Below are positions 1 to 6,305 of a DNA stretch of 7,947 nucleotides, piece after piece (position 1 is the stretch's first letter; each line of letters opens with the position of its first letter). The position numbers and the translations under genes were made by a program. This DNA is from an uncultured Eubacteriales bacterium (lineage in GTDB: Bacteria > Bacillota_A > Clostridia > Saccharofermentanales > Saccharofermentanaceae), in contig OMQY01000303.1 in assembly GCA_900313405.1 (NCBI GenBank), positions 1-7,947 on the forward strand, written 5' to 3'. The notes under the pieces are model-generated. The model was not told where the DNA came from and searched no databases. It saw only the letters and a list, made by a program, of their open reading frames with translations.

Positions 1-1
1 A

Positions 2-604
2 GTAATCGATATGAAGGATAAATATACCAACGGTCACTCCACCAGAGTTGCCGAATTCACGGCCATGCTTACACGCGAACTCGGGTATGACGAGGACACG
101 ATCGAGAAGTACTACAACATTGCCCTCATGCACGACATAGGCAAGATCGGCATCCCGCCAGAGGTCCTGAACAAACCCGGCAAGCTCGATGACAACGAAT
201 ATCACGTCATCCAGTCGCACGCCTCACTCGGCTACGACACTCTCAAAGACATCAGCATAATGCCCGAGCTTGCGACCGGCGCCGGAGCGCATCACGAGCG
301 TCCCGACGGCAAGGGCTACCCGAACGGTCTCAAGGGTGACGAGATCCCGCGCGTCGCACAGATCATCGCAGTGGCCGATACGTTCGATGCAATGTATTCC
401 GAGCGTCCCTACCGCAAGCGCATGAACTTCGAACGCGTCGTCTCCATCATCAAAGACGCCCGCGGCACCCAGCTGACGGCCGACGTAGTCGATGCCTTCC
501 TCCGCCTCGTCGAAAAGGGTGAATTCCGCGCCCCGGACGATGTCGGCGGCGGCACGACAGAAGACATCAACAACATTCACAAGAAGTTTAATAAGGAGAA
601 GTGA
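2..604 (+). CDS. HD-GYP domain protein, C-terminal part (probable c-di-GMP phosphodiesterase), 5' truncated by window
   Basis: The visible protein is a nearly complete HD-GYP domain. Counting from the ATG at 11, it shows YTNGHS (5-10), the HD dyad in MHDIGKIG (40-47), His70, the paired histidines of HHERPDGKGYPNGL (94-107) and VADTFDAM (121-128). These are the metal-binding and GYP signature positions of the family, which hydrolyses cyclic di-GMP. All look intact, so an active phosphodiesterase is likely. The ATG at 11 is probably not the start: the frame is open to the window edge, and the upstream codons (Val-Ile-Asp) continue the usual family sequence before YTxGHS. An N-terminal sensory, receiver or other domain may therefore lie outside. 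The C-terminus after about residue 165 is polar and unstructured-looking. The gene ends 244 bases before ctsR, which has its own promoter, so the two are probably separate units. The specific signal and substrate are inferred from the family only. Confidence 0.9.
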   Translation, partial: VIDMKDKYTNGHSTRVAEFTAMLTRELGYDEDTIEKYYNIALMHDIGKIGIPPEVLNKPGKLDDNEYHVIQSHASLGYDTLKDISIMPELATGAGAHHERPDGKGYPNGLKGDEIPRVAQIIAVADTFDAMYSERPYRKRMNFERVVSIIKDARGTQLTADVVDAFLRLVEKGEFRAPDDVGGGTTEDINNIHKKFNKEK

Positions 605-649
605 GGGACGAGCGGAGCATTATGCCTCACTAAGACTCTTTCCATGCCC

Positions 650-673
650 TCCGGTAACGATTCCGGCTACGAT
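650..673. repeat. short tandem 12-bp imperfect repeat
   Basis: TCCGGTAACGAT (650-661) is followed directly by TCCGGCTACGAT (662-673), matching at 10 of 12 positions. It lies between the HD-GYP stop codon and the ctsR promoter. No function is recognised, and it is short enough to be chance. The rest of 605-708 holds no convincing gene or intrinsic terminator. The only other structure seen is an inverted pair, GTGAGG (601-606) and CCTCAC (625-630), without a following T-run. Confidence 0.35.
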
Positions 674-708
674 CCTTAAAAAATAACTGCTGTCATTACG
701 GACGCCCC

Positions 709-737
709 TTGACAACCATTGCCGCAAGGGTGATAAT
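709..737 (+). promoter_or_regulatory. sigma-A type promoter of the ctsR operon
   Basis: A perfect -35 box TTGACA (709-714) and a good -10 box GATAAT (732-737) are separated by 17 bases. Transcription would start near 744, inside the CtsR operator, giving a leader of about 100 bases before ctsR. The spacing and the box quality make this the strongest promoter in the window. Confidence 0.85.
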
Positions 738-743
738 AGACTT

Positions 744-766
744 AGTCAAAGATAGTCAAAGTCAAA
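744..766 (+). promoter_or_regulatory. CtsR operator with three GTCAAA heptads
   Basis: AGTCAAA (744-750), spacer GAT, AGTCAAA (754-760) matches the known CtsR box, a tandem (A/G)GTCAAA heptad with a three-base NAN spacer. A third copy, GTCAAA (761-766, or AGTCAAA from 760 sharing one base), follows at once. The site sits at the predicted transcription start just downstream of the -10 box, where a bound CtsR dimer would block initiation. This implies autoregulation of ctsR-mcsA-mcsB-clpC and relief on heat or protein stress. Confidence 0.9.
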
Positions 767-847
767 ACAAATAGCAAGATCATCACCATAAACAATGACA
801 GATGATGGTAAAGGCGCATAAGCAAGACAGCAGGAAAGGAGAGGCGT

Positions 848-1309
848 ATGGCAAGGTTGGTCGATATCATCGAGATGATGATAAAGGACATGCTCGATGA
901 GAATAACGGGAGTGCCACGATCAGCAGGAGCGTGCTCGCGGAGAAGGCGAATTGTGTTCCGTCGCAGGTTACGTATGTGCTGTCGACCAGGTTCTCGACC
1001 GGAAACGGTTATCTGGTCGAGAGTAGAAGAGGCGGCGGCGGACAGATCACTATTACGAGAGTTCAGCCGATGAACAGGGGCGATTATATAAGTTCGGTCA
1101 TCAAGTCGGTCGAGAACGTTCTGACACAGGAGCAGGCGAGGACGCTTCTTACGAATACGGTAGCGTGCGGGGCGATCAGTTCCAGGGAGGCGACAGCGGT
1201 CATGGCAGCTGTGTCGGACAGGGCGCTCGCCAAGATAGACAGTGATATCAGATCGGTAGTAAGGGCTGACATCTTCAAGAATACGATGTTGGCATTGATG
1301 ATGGATTAA
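848..1309 (+). CDS. ctsR: CtsR, transcriptional repressor of class III heat-shock genes
   Basis: The 153-residue product has the family's usual length. The N-terminal winged helix-turn-helix (about 1-70) includes VPSQVTYVLSTRF (37-49) and ends in the wing RRGGGG (60-65). That glycine loop is the known temperature-sensing element of CtsR, and the adjoining arginine is important for DNA binding. The C-terminal half (about 75-153), with QARTLL, ISSREA and a final helix, corresponds to the dimerisation and McsB/ClpC-contact region. The start is supported by a strong Shine-Dalgarno, AGGAAAGGAGAGG (832-844). It is the first gene of the operon and lies 103 bases downstream of its own operator. The stop at 1307-1309 is 21 bases before mcsA. 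CtsR should act as a dimeric repressor at the tandem heptads and lose binding at high temperature. Identification rests on motif and operon context together. Confidence 0.95.
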   Translation: MARLVDIIEMMIKDMLDENNGSATISRSVLAEKANCVPSQVTYVLSTRFSTGNGYLVESRRGGGGQITITRVQPMNRGDYISSVIKSVENVLTQEQARTLLTNTVACGAISSREATAVMAAVSDRALAKIDSDIRSVVRADIFKNTMLALMMD

Positions 1310-1330
1310 GAGAGGAGAGGAGAAGAGATT

Positions 1331-2029
1331 ATGAGATGTGAGAAATGCGGTGCCTTACTGGGCAATAAGCTGATAAAGATCAACGGAGTGTTGTTGTGTG
1401 AGAATTGTGCACGTGAGGTGACACGGGATCAGCAGCTGCTGTTTAATTCTGCTTTTCCGATCCTTGACGAACTGACGGGCGGATTTATGAATGGCGGGCT
1501 CGATTTCGCGAATACGAGGATCACCTGTTCCAAGTGCGGTTCGACACTGAGAGATATCGAGGCGACCGGCAAGGTCGGATGTATTGACTGCTATAACACG
1601 TTTAATGAAACGATCCTTAAGTTCATACTTAAGCGTCAGGGCAACAGTGAGTACAGAGGAAGATCGCCCGGCGAAGAGATCCTGATCGAGACGGCCGGGA
1701 ACGAGGAAGAGGATCCCGTAGCAGGAAACAAGGATGAGGTTAACGCTGCCGAGAAGACTTCGAGTACACGCCGTACTGCAAAGAAGAAGGCAGAGGAAAA
1801 GCCTGAGGAGAAGACTGAGAAGGTCAGCGCAAAGAAGACGGAGAAGGCTTCTGATACAAAGGCCGGGGCAAGCAGGGAAGACCGCATCGCCAAGCTCAAC
1901 AAGGCAGATCTGGGAATGCTCGACGACAAGGCACTGGAAGATGGTATGAAGCTGGCGGTCGAGTGCGAGGACTATGCGCTCGCGGCAAAGCTGAGAGATG
2001 AGCTTAAGAGCAGGAAAGGAGACAAGTGA
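1331..2029 (+). CDS. mcsA: McsA, zinc-finger/UVR-domain partner of McsB
   Basis: Four CXXC pairs are present: C3/C6, C23/C26, C66/C69 and C84/C87, followed by YNTF. These fit the two zinc-binding modules of McsA. Residues about 199-229 (MKLAVECEDYALAAKLRDEL region) form a UVR motif of the kind that contacts Clp and UvrB-type partners. In Bacillus, McsA activates the McsB arginine kinase and co-regulates CtsR. The protein is 232 residues against about 185 in B. subtilis. The extra length is a low-complexity Lys/Glu/Ala/Thr linker at about 120-181, between the zinc modules and the UVR motif. The start follows a purine-rich AGAGGAGAGGAG site (1311-1322), and the stop lies one base before the mcsB ATG, indicating translational coupling. 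No zinc ligand appears missing. Whether it still activates its McsB is doubtful, because that protein looks catalytically degenerate. Confidence 0.92.
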   Translation: MRCEKCGALLGNKLIKINGVLLCENCAREVTRDQQLLFNSAFPILDELTGGFMNGGLDFANTRITCSKCGSTLRDIEATGKVGCIDCYNTFNETILKFILKRQGNSEYRGRSPGEEILIETAGNEEEDPVAGNKDEVNAAEKTSSTRRTAKKKAEEKPEEKTEKVSAKKTEKASDTKAGASREDRIAKLNKADLGMLDDKALEDGMKLAVECEDYALAAKLRDELKSRKGDK

Positions 2030-2030
2030 T

Positions 2031-3053
2031 ATGTGGTATGAGAAGAGCGGGAAAGATACCGATATCGTTTTATACTCGAGAGCATGTATCTATCGTAATA
2101 TCAAGGGGATCCCCTTTCCGCAGAAGATGGTGTCTTCAGACAGGGAGCACGTTATCGACACGGTGAGAGAGGCAGTCAAGGGCAGCGGCATGAAGTTCGT
2201 GAGGCTTGATGAGCTGGATGATAAGTCTAAGGCGGATCTTTTCGATCAGTATTATGCGACTTACGCGTTCCTGAATGACGGCGGTGAGTCGGCGTTCCTG
2301 ATAGATACCGAGAACAGCACGTGCGTTACTGTCAACAGGACGGAACATATCGAGATCGATACCATACTCGCAGGATCGAATATACGGGAAGTCTTCAACA
2401 GGTCGAACAAGGTTGCGGTAGATCTCGAGAAGAAGATCGACATCGCCTACACCGAGAAGTTCGGTTTCCTGACGTCTGACCTGAGACTTCTCGGTACAGG
2501 ATTACAACTGGTCTTCCTTGTGGCGCTTCCGGGGATAGAGAAGACGCAGGCGGCATATCAGATGCTGTCGCAGCGTATAGCTCAGTACGACTGGAAGATA
2601 GAGCCGGCGATCTTCGCTGAAGAGACTAATCAGGCAGGACTCTATATCATACATAATGTGGCGACCCTCGGTGTTGAGGAAGCTTCTCAGCTTGAGATGG
2701 CGAACAGGCTGATAAACGAAGTCATCTTCCTTGAGAGGAAATGCCGGTCCAACATCGTGAGGAAGAAATCACTGATCGTCGAGGATCAGTACTATCGCGC
2801 ATACGGACTTCTCCGCTATGCGAGGAAACTTACGACATCGGAGGTTATGAGTCTTCTGTTGTGGCTGAGGCTCGGACTGGAGCGGATCGAGAATGATGAG
2901 ACAGACCGCGACTGGTACAGACTCAATCGAATAACGCATGATGCCAGACGCGATTACGGAACGATGATGATGAGCGGGAACAATGCTTCCCAGAAGGCGA
3001 TAAGACGCGCTGAACGTGTAAGGAAGATCTTGAAGGGAGATGATGAGATATGA
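2031..3053 (+). CDS. mcsB: McsB homologue (protein-arginine kinase family), probably catalytically inactive
   Basis: Position between mcsA and clpC, the 340-residue length (about 360 in Bacillus) and segments such as TDIVLYSR (10-17), KFGFLTS (143-149), GTGL (155-158), YYRAYGLL and IRRAERVRKIL near the end identify an ATP:guanido phosphotransferase-fold McsB. The active-site motifs of the family are largely lost. In SRxR the second Arg is Cys19. NEEDHxR reads NRTEHIE (102-108), removing the catalytic Glu and an ATP-binding Arg. CPTNxGT reads DLRLLGT (150-156), removing the conserved Cys. GTGLR ends in Gln159. The C-terminal RDxxRA phosphoarginine-binding motif is KAIRRA (322-327). A pseudokinase or adaptor role is inferred. 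I prefer the ATG at 2031 over an in-frame ATG at 1998, because AGGAAAGGAG (2012-2021) is well placed and homology begins there. The frame is intact, so this is not a decayed pseudogene. The stop overlaps the clpC start. Confidence 0.85.
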   Translation: MWYEKSGKDTDIVLYSRACIYRNIKGIPFPQKMVSSDREHVIDTVREAVKGSGMKFVRLDELDDKSKADLFDQYYATYAFLNDGGESAFLIDTENSTCVTVNRTEHIEIDTILAGSNIREVFNRSNKVAVDLEKKIDIAYTEKFGFLTSDLRLLGTGLQLVFLVALPGIEKTQAAYQMLSQRIAQYDWKIEPAIFAEETNQAGLYIIHNVATLGVEEASQLEMANRLINEVIFLERKCRSNIVRKKSLIVEDQYYRAYGLLRYARKLTTSEVMSLLLWLRLGLERIENDETDRDWYRLNRITHDARRDYGTMMMSGNNASQKAIRRAERVRKILKGDDEI

Positions 3054-5668
3054 GGTTAACGGAAGATACCACACAGGTAATCATAATGGCCAAGCGCCTT
3101 GCCGATTCGCAGGGCGGAAAGATGATGTCAACGGAATTCATCCTGGCGGGGCTTCTTGCCGTCGACGGTCCTGCGTGCGATACGCTGAACCGTAACGGAC
3201 TGGATCTCGAGACAGTATGTAAGATACTGAGTGCGGATCCGACTACATTGTCAGAGCCTACTAAGGAATATGAGATCGAAGAAGGATTAAGGTCGTTCAG
3301 ACTTGAGACGAAGAGGCTTTTCGCTGATGCGGCAGATGCCAGCAGAAGGTCGGGGAGCAAGGGTGTCATCAAGCCTGAGCATCTCCTGTTCGGGATCGCC
3401 AATAACAGGAGTTTTACTGCCTACAATCTTCTCGTCAGAGCTGATGTGGATGTAAAGGCGTTACTCGAGGATACCGTCTCGGGGTTCGGAAGCGGCGGAC
3501 ATTCAGACGATATGCCTTTTGATGAGGAGAATGATGACTTCCCGATGATGGGTGACCGTGCTTCATCACGTCCCCGTACGTCGAGGAGCGGAAAGAGAGG
3601 CAAGGGCAAGACGCTCGATCAGTACGGCAAGAACCTGACACAGATGGCAAAGGACGGCAAGATCGATCCTGTCATCGGACGTGAGGAAGAGATCAACCGC
3701 GTTATGCAGATCCTTGCAAGACGCACAAAGAATAATCCTTGTCTCGTAGGTGACCCCGGTGTCGGTAAGACGGCGATAGCCGAAGGTCTGGCTCTCAAGA
3801 TAGCGACGGACGATGTGCCGGATATCCTGAAGGGTAAGACAGTCTATTCGATCGATATGGGTTCCATGGTTGCCGGTTCCAAGTACAGAGGTGACTTCGA
3901 AGAGAGGATCAAGAACGTACTCACTGAAGCGTGTGAAGATTCGAACATCATCCTCTTCATCGATGAGATCCATACTCTTATCGGCGCCGGCGGAGGCGAG
4001 GGCTCACTCGATGCCGCGAACATCATGAAGCCGATGCTTACAAAGAATGAGCTGCAGGTCATCGGTGCGACAACTCTTGATGAGTACAGCAAGCATATCG
4101 AAAAGGATTCCGCGCTCGAGAGACGTTTCCAGAAGGTCCTTGTAAACGAGCCTTCGGTTCCGGAAGCGATCGAGATACTTAAGGGACTTCGTCCGAGGTA
4201 CGAAGAGCATCACAAGATCAGGATATCCGATGAGGCTATCGAGCAGGCTGTATTGCTGTCGACGAGATATATCTCCGATCGTTTTCTCCCGGATAAAGCC
4301 ATCGACCTTGTCGATGAGGCGGCTGCGCGTAAGAGGATCAATTTTGCCGATTCCGATGAGAAGCATAAGCTCGAGAGCAGGCTCACTGTCATCGCCGAAG
4401 AGAAGCAGACTGCGGTCAATAACATGGAGTTCGAGAAGGCGGCAGTACTTCGTGACGAAGAGAAGACGATCAACGAGAAGCTCGATGCGATAAGCAGCAA
4501 GTCTGAGCCTGATGAGGACGGTTTCACGGGAGTGCTCACGGTAGACGATATTGCAGACGTACTCGCGAAGTGGTCGGGCATTCCCGTATCGAAGATCACC
4601 GAGTCTGATGCCGAGAGATTAAAGAGTCTCGAGGACGAACTGAAGAAGAGAGTTATCGGACAGGACGAGGCGGTCACGGCAATCGCGAAGGCGATCAGAA
4701 GATCGAGACTCGGTCTTAAGGATCCGACAAAACCGTCGGGAACATTCATCTTCCTCGGAACGACCGGTGTAGGTAAGACAGAACTTGCCAAGGCACTCGC
4801 GGAAGTCATGTTCGGCAACGAGAGCGCACTTGTCAGGATCGATATGTCGGAGTATATGGAGAAACACGATGTAAGTAAGCTCATCGGATCTCCGCCGGGA
4901 TATGTAGGTTACGAAGAGGGCGGACAGCTCACCGAGAAGGTGCGTCGTCATCCGTATTCGGTCGTGCTTTTCGATGAGATAGAGAAGGCACATCCCGACA
5001 TCTTCAATTCGATGCTTCAGGTGCTCGACGACGGCAGACTTACGGACGGAAAGGGACGAGTCGTCGACTTCAAGAATACGATCATAATCATGACATCGAA
5101 TATCGGTGCCAGGATGCTGACGGGAGATGCGGGAAGACGCATCGGATTCAATCTTGAAGACAAGGATGACAAGGATGAGGCGAGCCGCGAGAGACTCTAC
5201 GGCGGTAAGAGTTATGACGAGGCAAAATCGGTCGTTCTCGAAGAACTCAAGAAGGCTTTCTCTCCGGAGTTCGTTAACCGTGTCGATGAGATCATCTTCT
5301 TCAGGATGCTCGGTAAGGATTCGCTGATCAAGATCGTCGATCTTCTTACGGCATCAGTCGGCAAGCGTGTTCAGGATATCGGTATCGAGATCCGTCTTAC
5401 CGATGAAGCAAAAGAGATCCTCGCACGTAAAGGATACGATCCTCAGTACGGCGCGAGACCGCTGAGAAGAGTCATTCAGTCGATGGTAGAAGATACCTTC
5501 TCCGAAGCGCTTCTCGACGGTGTAATAAAGCCCGGATGTATCGCCGAAGTAATAGCCGGGGATGACGGTGAGAGCGTTAAGATAATCAATGCGGGACCGA
5601 TCCAAAAAGAGGCTTCTTCCGGTAGCAAAAAGAAGGATAAAAAGAAGACGGAACCGGCATCAAAATAA
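3050..5668 (+). CDS. clpC: ClpC, AAA+ unfoldase of the ClpCP protease
   Basis: Domains in order are as follows. The Clp N-domain double repeat (about 1-145) has MSTEF (26-30) and KPEHLL (108-113), and a charged linker follows (about 145-190). D1 has Walker A GDPGVGKT (234-241), Walker B LFIDE (to 306) and an ALERRF arginine-finger region. The coiled M/UVR domain (about 438-485) has [11 protein letters not shown] (459-469), retaining the Phe and Arg used in ClpC regulation. D2 has Walker A GTTGVGKT (570-577) and Walker B VVLFDE (638-643). IGF (698-700) is the ClpP-docking tripeptide, so the protein should feed ClpP. It unfolds substrates by ATP hydrolysis and threads them into the protease in the cytoplasm. 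Length is 872 against about 810 in B. subtilis, partly from a Lys-rich tail (853-872). The ATG overlaps the mcsB stop (ATGA), with AAGGGAGA (3033-3040) as ribosome binding site. Regulation is by CtsR at the operon promoter. clpP is not in this window. Confidence 0.97.
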   Translation: MRLTEDTTQVIIMAKRLADSQGGKMMSTEFILAGLLAVDGPACDTLNRNGLDLETVCKILSADPTTLSEPTKEYEIEEGLRSFRLETKRLFADAADASRRSGSKGVIKPEHLLFGIANNRSFTAYNLLVRADVDVKALLEDTVSGFGSGGHSDDMPFDEENDDFPMMGDRASSRPRTSRSGKRGKGKTLDQYGKNLTQMAKDGKIDPVIGREEEINRVMQILARRTKNNPCLVGDPGVGKTAIAEGLALKIATDDVPDILKGKTVYSIDMGSMVAGSKYRGDFEERIKNVLTEACEDSNIILFIDEIHTLIGAGGGEGSLDAANIMKPMLTKNELQVIGATTLDEYSKHIEKDSALERRFQKVLVNEPSVPEAIEILKGLRPRYEEHHKIRISDEAIEQAVLLSTRYISDRFLPDKAIDLVDEAAARKRINFADSDEKHKLESRLTVIAEEKQTAVNNMEFEKAAVLRDEEKTINEKLDAISSKSEPDEDGFTGVLTVDDIADVLAKWSGIPVSKITESDAERLKSLEDELKKRVIGQDEAVTAIAKAIRRSRLGLKDPTKPSGTFIFLGTTGVGKTELAKALAEVMFGNESALVRIDMSEYMEKHDVSKLIGSPPGYVGYEEGGQLTEKVRRHPYSVVLFDEIEKAHPDIFNSMLQVLDDGRLTDGKGRVVDFKNTIIIMTSNIGARMLTGDAGRRIGFNLEDKDDKDEASRERLYGGKSYDEAKSVVLEELKKAFSPEFVNRVDEIIFFRMLGKDSLIKIVDLLTASVGKRVQDIGIEIRLTDEAKEILARKGYDPQYGARPLRRVIQSMVEDTFSEALLDGVIKPGCIAEVIAGDDGESVKIINAGPIQKEASSGSKKKDKKKTEPASK

Positions 5669-5700
5669 AGGTGTAAAACAACAGTCTTTTCACAAACATA

Positions 5701-5736
5701 AACGATCGGGTCTTATATCGGACCCGATCGTTTTTT
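5701..5736 (+). terminator. intrinsic terminator of the ctsR-clpC operon
   Basis: AACGATCGGGTC (5701-5712) and GACCCGATCGTT (5721-5732) form a perfect 12-bp stem with an 8-base loop, running into TTTTTT (5731-5736). It lies 32 bases after the clpC stop and closes the operon, separating it from the following small gene. Confidence 0.93.
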
Positions 5737-5789
5737 ATTCATTTATAGTTGATATTATCCGAATGAGAATAGAATTATTCAAGTTTTTT

Positions 5790-5806
5790 TGTCTAAAAGC
5801 GTCAAA
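5790..5806 (+). promoter_or_regulatory. possible degenerate CtsR-like box
   Basis: TGTCTAA, spacer AAG, CGTCAAA resembles the tandem CtsR heptad: 11 of 14 heptad positions fit and the spacer has the central A. GTCAAAACAA (5801-5810) is identical to ten bases in the real operator region (761-770). It lies just upstream of a weak candidate promoter in AT-rich sequence, so chance is a serious alternative. Confidence 0.25.
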
Positions 5807-5816
5807 ACAAAATCTA

Positions 5817-5845
5817 AAGACATTTTTAGTGATTCTGTATAGAAT
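5817..5845 (+). promoter_or_regulatory. candidate promoter for the Lys/Ala-rich small protein gene
   Basis: A weak -35 AAGACA (5817-5822, four of six consensus bases) and a -10 TAGAAT (5840-5845, five of six) are spaced by 17 bases in AT-rich intergenic DNA. The leader to the ATG at 5880 would be about 30 bases and includes the GGAGGT ribosome binding site (5866-5871). A promoter is expected here because a strong terminator precedes the gene, but the exact boxes are tentative. Confidence 0.45.
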
Positions 5846-5879
5846 AATAGCAGTTCACTTTATATGGAGGTAAATTGAA

Positions 5880-6242
5880 ATGCCCAAAGCAAAGAAGACA
5901 GAAGCTGCTGAGAAGACAGCAGAAGTAAAAGTAACACCCGTAGTAGAGGCTAAGAAGGCTGAAGAGAAGAAGGTTGCTGCTCCTGCAGCTGCTGCAAAGA
6001 AGCCCGCTGCAAAGAAGGCTCCTGCAAAGAAGCCCGCTGCTAAGAAGCCTGCTGCAAAGAAGACAGCTGCTAAGAAGCCTGCTGCTAAGAAGCTCGGCAA
6101 GATCATCTTCGAGATCGATGGTCAGCAGATCGACTTCAAGGCTATCGAGAAGAAGGCTGCTAAGCTCGGCGGTGACGTTTATGTTGTTGCTGCTGAGAAG
6201 AAGATCTACGATGCAGAAGGAAAGTCTGTAGAGCTCTTCTAA
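5880..6242 (+). CDS. Lys/Ala-rich histone H1-like small protein with conserved-looking C-terminal domain
   Basis: The 120-residue product has three parts. An acidic/basic N-terminus (1-37) is rich in Lys, Glu, Ala and Val. An Ala-Lys-Pro repeat (38-71) consists of AAKKP-type pentads, resembling the tails of histone H1 and bacterial H1-like proteins. A compact C-terminal segment (about 72-120) begins LGKIIFEIDGQQ and ends KSVELF, with a beta-alpha-beta-like pattern. The basic repeat suggests nucleic-acid binding, for example at the nucleoid or ribosome, but this is inferred from composition. The C-terminal segment is reminiscent of Lys/Ala-tailed proteins of unknown function seen in Clostridia (possibly DUF6465-like, from memory and unverified). 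There is no signal peptide, Cys or Trp. A very good GGAGGT (5866-5871) sits 8 bases before the ATG, and the gene is monocistronic between two terminators, with a strongly biased AAG/GCT/GCA codon set. Both suggest high expression. Confidence 0.82.
   Translation: MPKAKKTEAAEKTAEVKVTPVVEAKKAEEKKVAAPAAAAKKPAAKKAPAKKPAAKKPAAKKTAAKKPAAKKLGKIIFEIDGQQIDFKAIEKKAAKLGGDVYVVAAEKKIYDAEGKSVELF
5991..6092 (+). repeat. 15-bp coding repeat (AAKKP pentads)
   Basis: Thirty-four codons form six pentads plus a partial seventh: AAKKP, AAKKA, PAKKP, AAKKP, AAKKT, AAKKP, AAKK. The DNA units are near-identical GCTGCAAAGAAGCCC-type 15-mers with alternating GCA/GCT and CCC/CCT. Such in-frame tandem repeats can change copy number by slippage without breaking the gene. 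Confidence 0.85.
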
Positions 6243-6264
6243 TCGATCGCTAATGATCGCACAC

Positions 6265-6300
6265 AAGACCGCTTCAGCGATGAAGCGGTCTTTTTGTTTT
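6265..6300 (+). terminator. intrinsic terminator after the H1-like gene
   Basis: AAGACCGCTTCA (6265-6276) pairs perfectly with TGAAGCGGTCTT (6281-6292) around a GCGA loop, which fits the stable GNRA tetraloop pattern. TTTTTGTTTT follows from 6291. It is 22 bases after the stop codon of the small gene. Confidence 0.93.
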
Positions 6301-6305
6301 AATCA

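Noticed and set aside
601..630. GTGAGG/CCTCAC inverted repeat after the HD-GYP gene as a terminator
   Set aside because: The stem is 6 bp with an 18-base loop, and no T-run follows, so it does not qualify as an intrinsic terminator.
1998..2030. An earlier in-frame ATG for mcsB at 1998
   Set aside because: It would overlap mcsA by 32 bases without a good ribosome binding site. The ATG at 2031 has a strong one, and McsB homology begins just after it.
4210..4884. A 224-codon open frame on the - strand within clpC
   Set aside because: It is a shadow of the clpC codon pattern: Ser/Leu-rich, no ribosome binding site and no family motifs, and fully inside a certain gene.
5589..5873. A 94-codon + strand frame running from the clpC 3' end into the intergenic region
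   Set aside because: It overlaps the clpC end in another frame, crosses the perfect terminator hairpin and has no ribosome binding site.
5826..6266. Leu/Ser/Cys-rich and Ala/Phe-rich open frames on the - strand opposite the H1-like gene
   Set aside because: The apparent hydrophobic proteins are reverse translations of the AAG/GCT repeat, and they run through a terminator and the ribosome binding site of the real gene.
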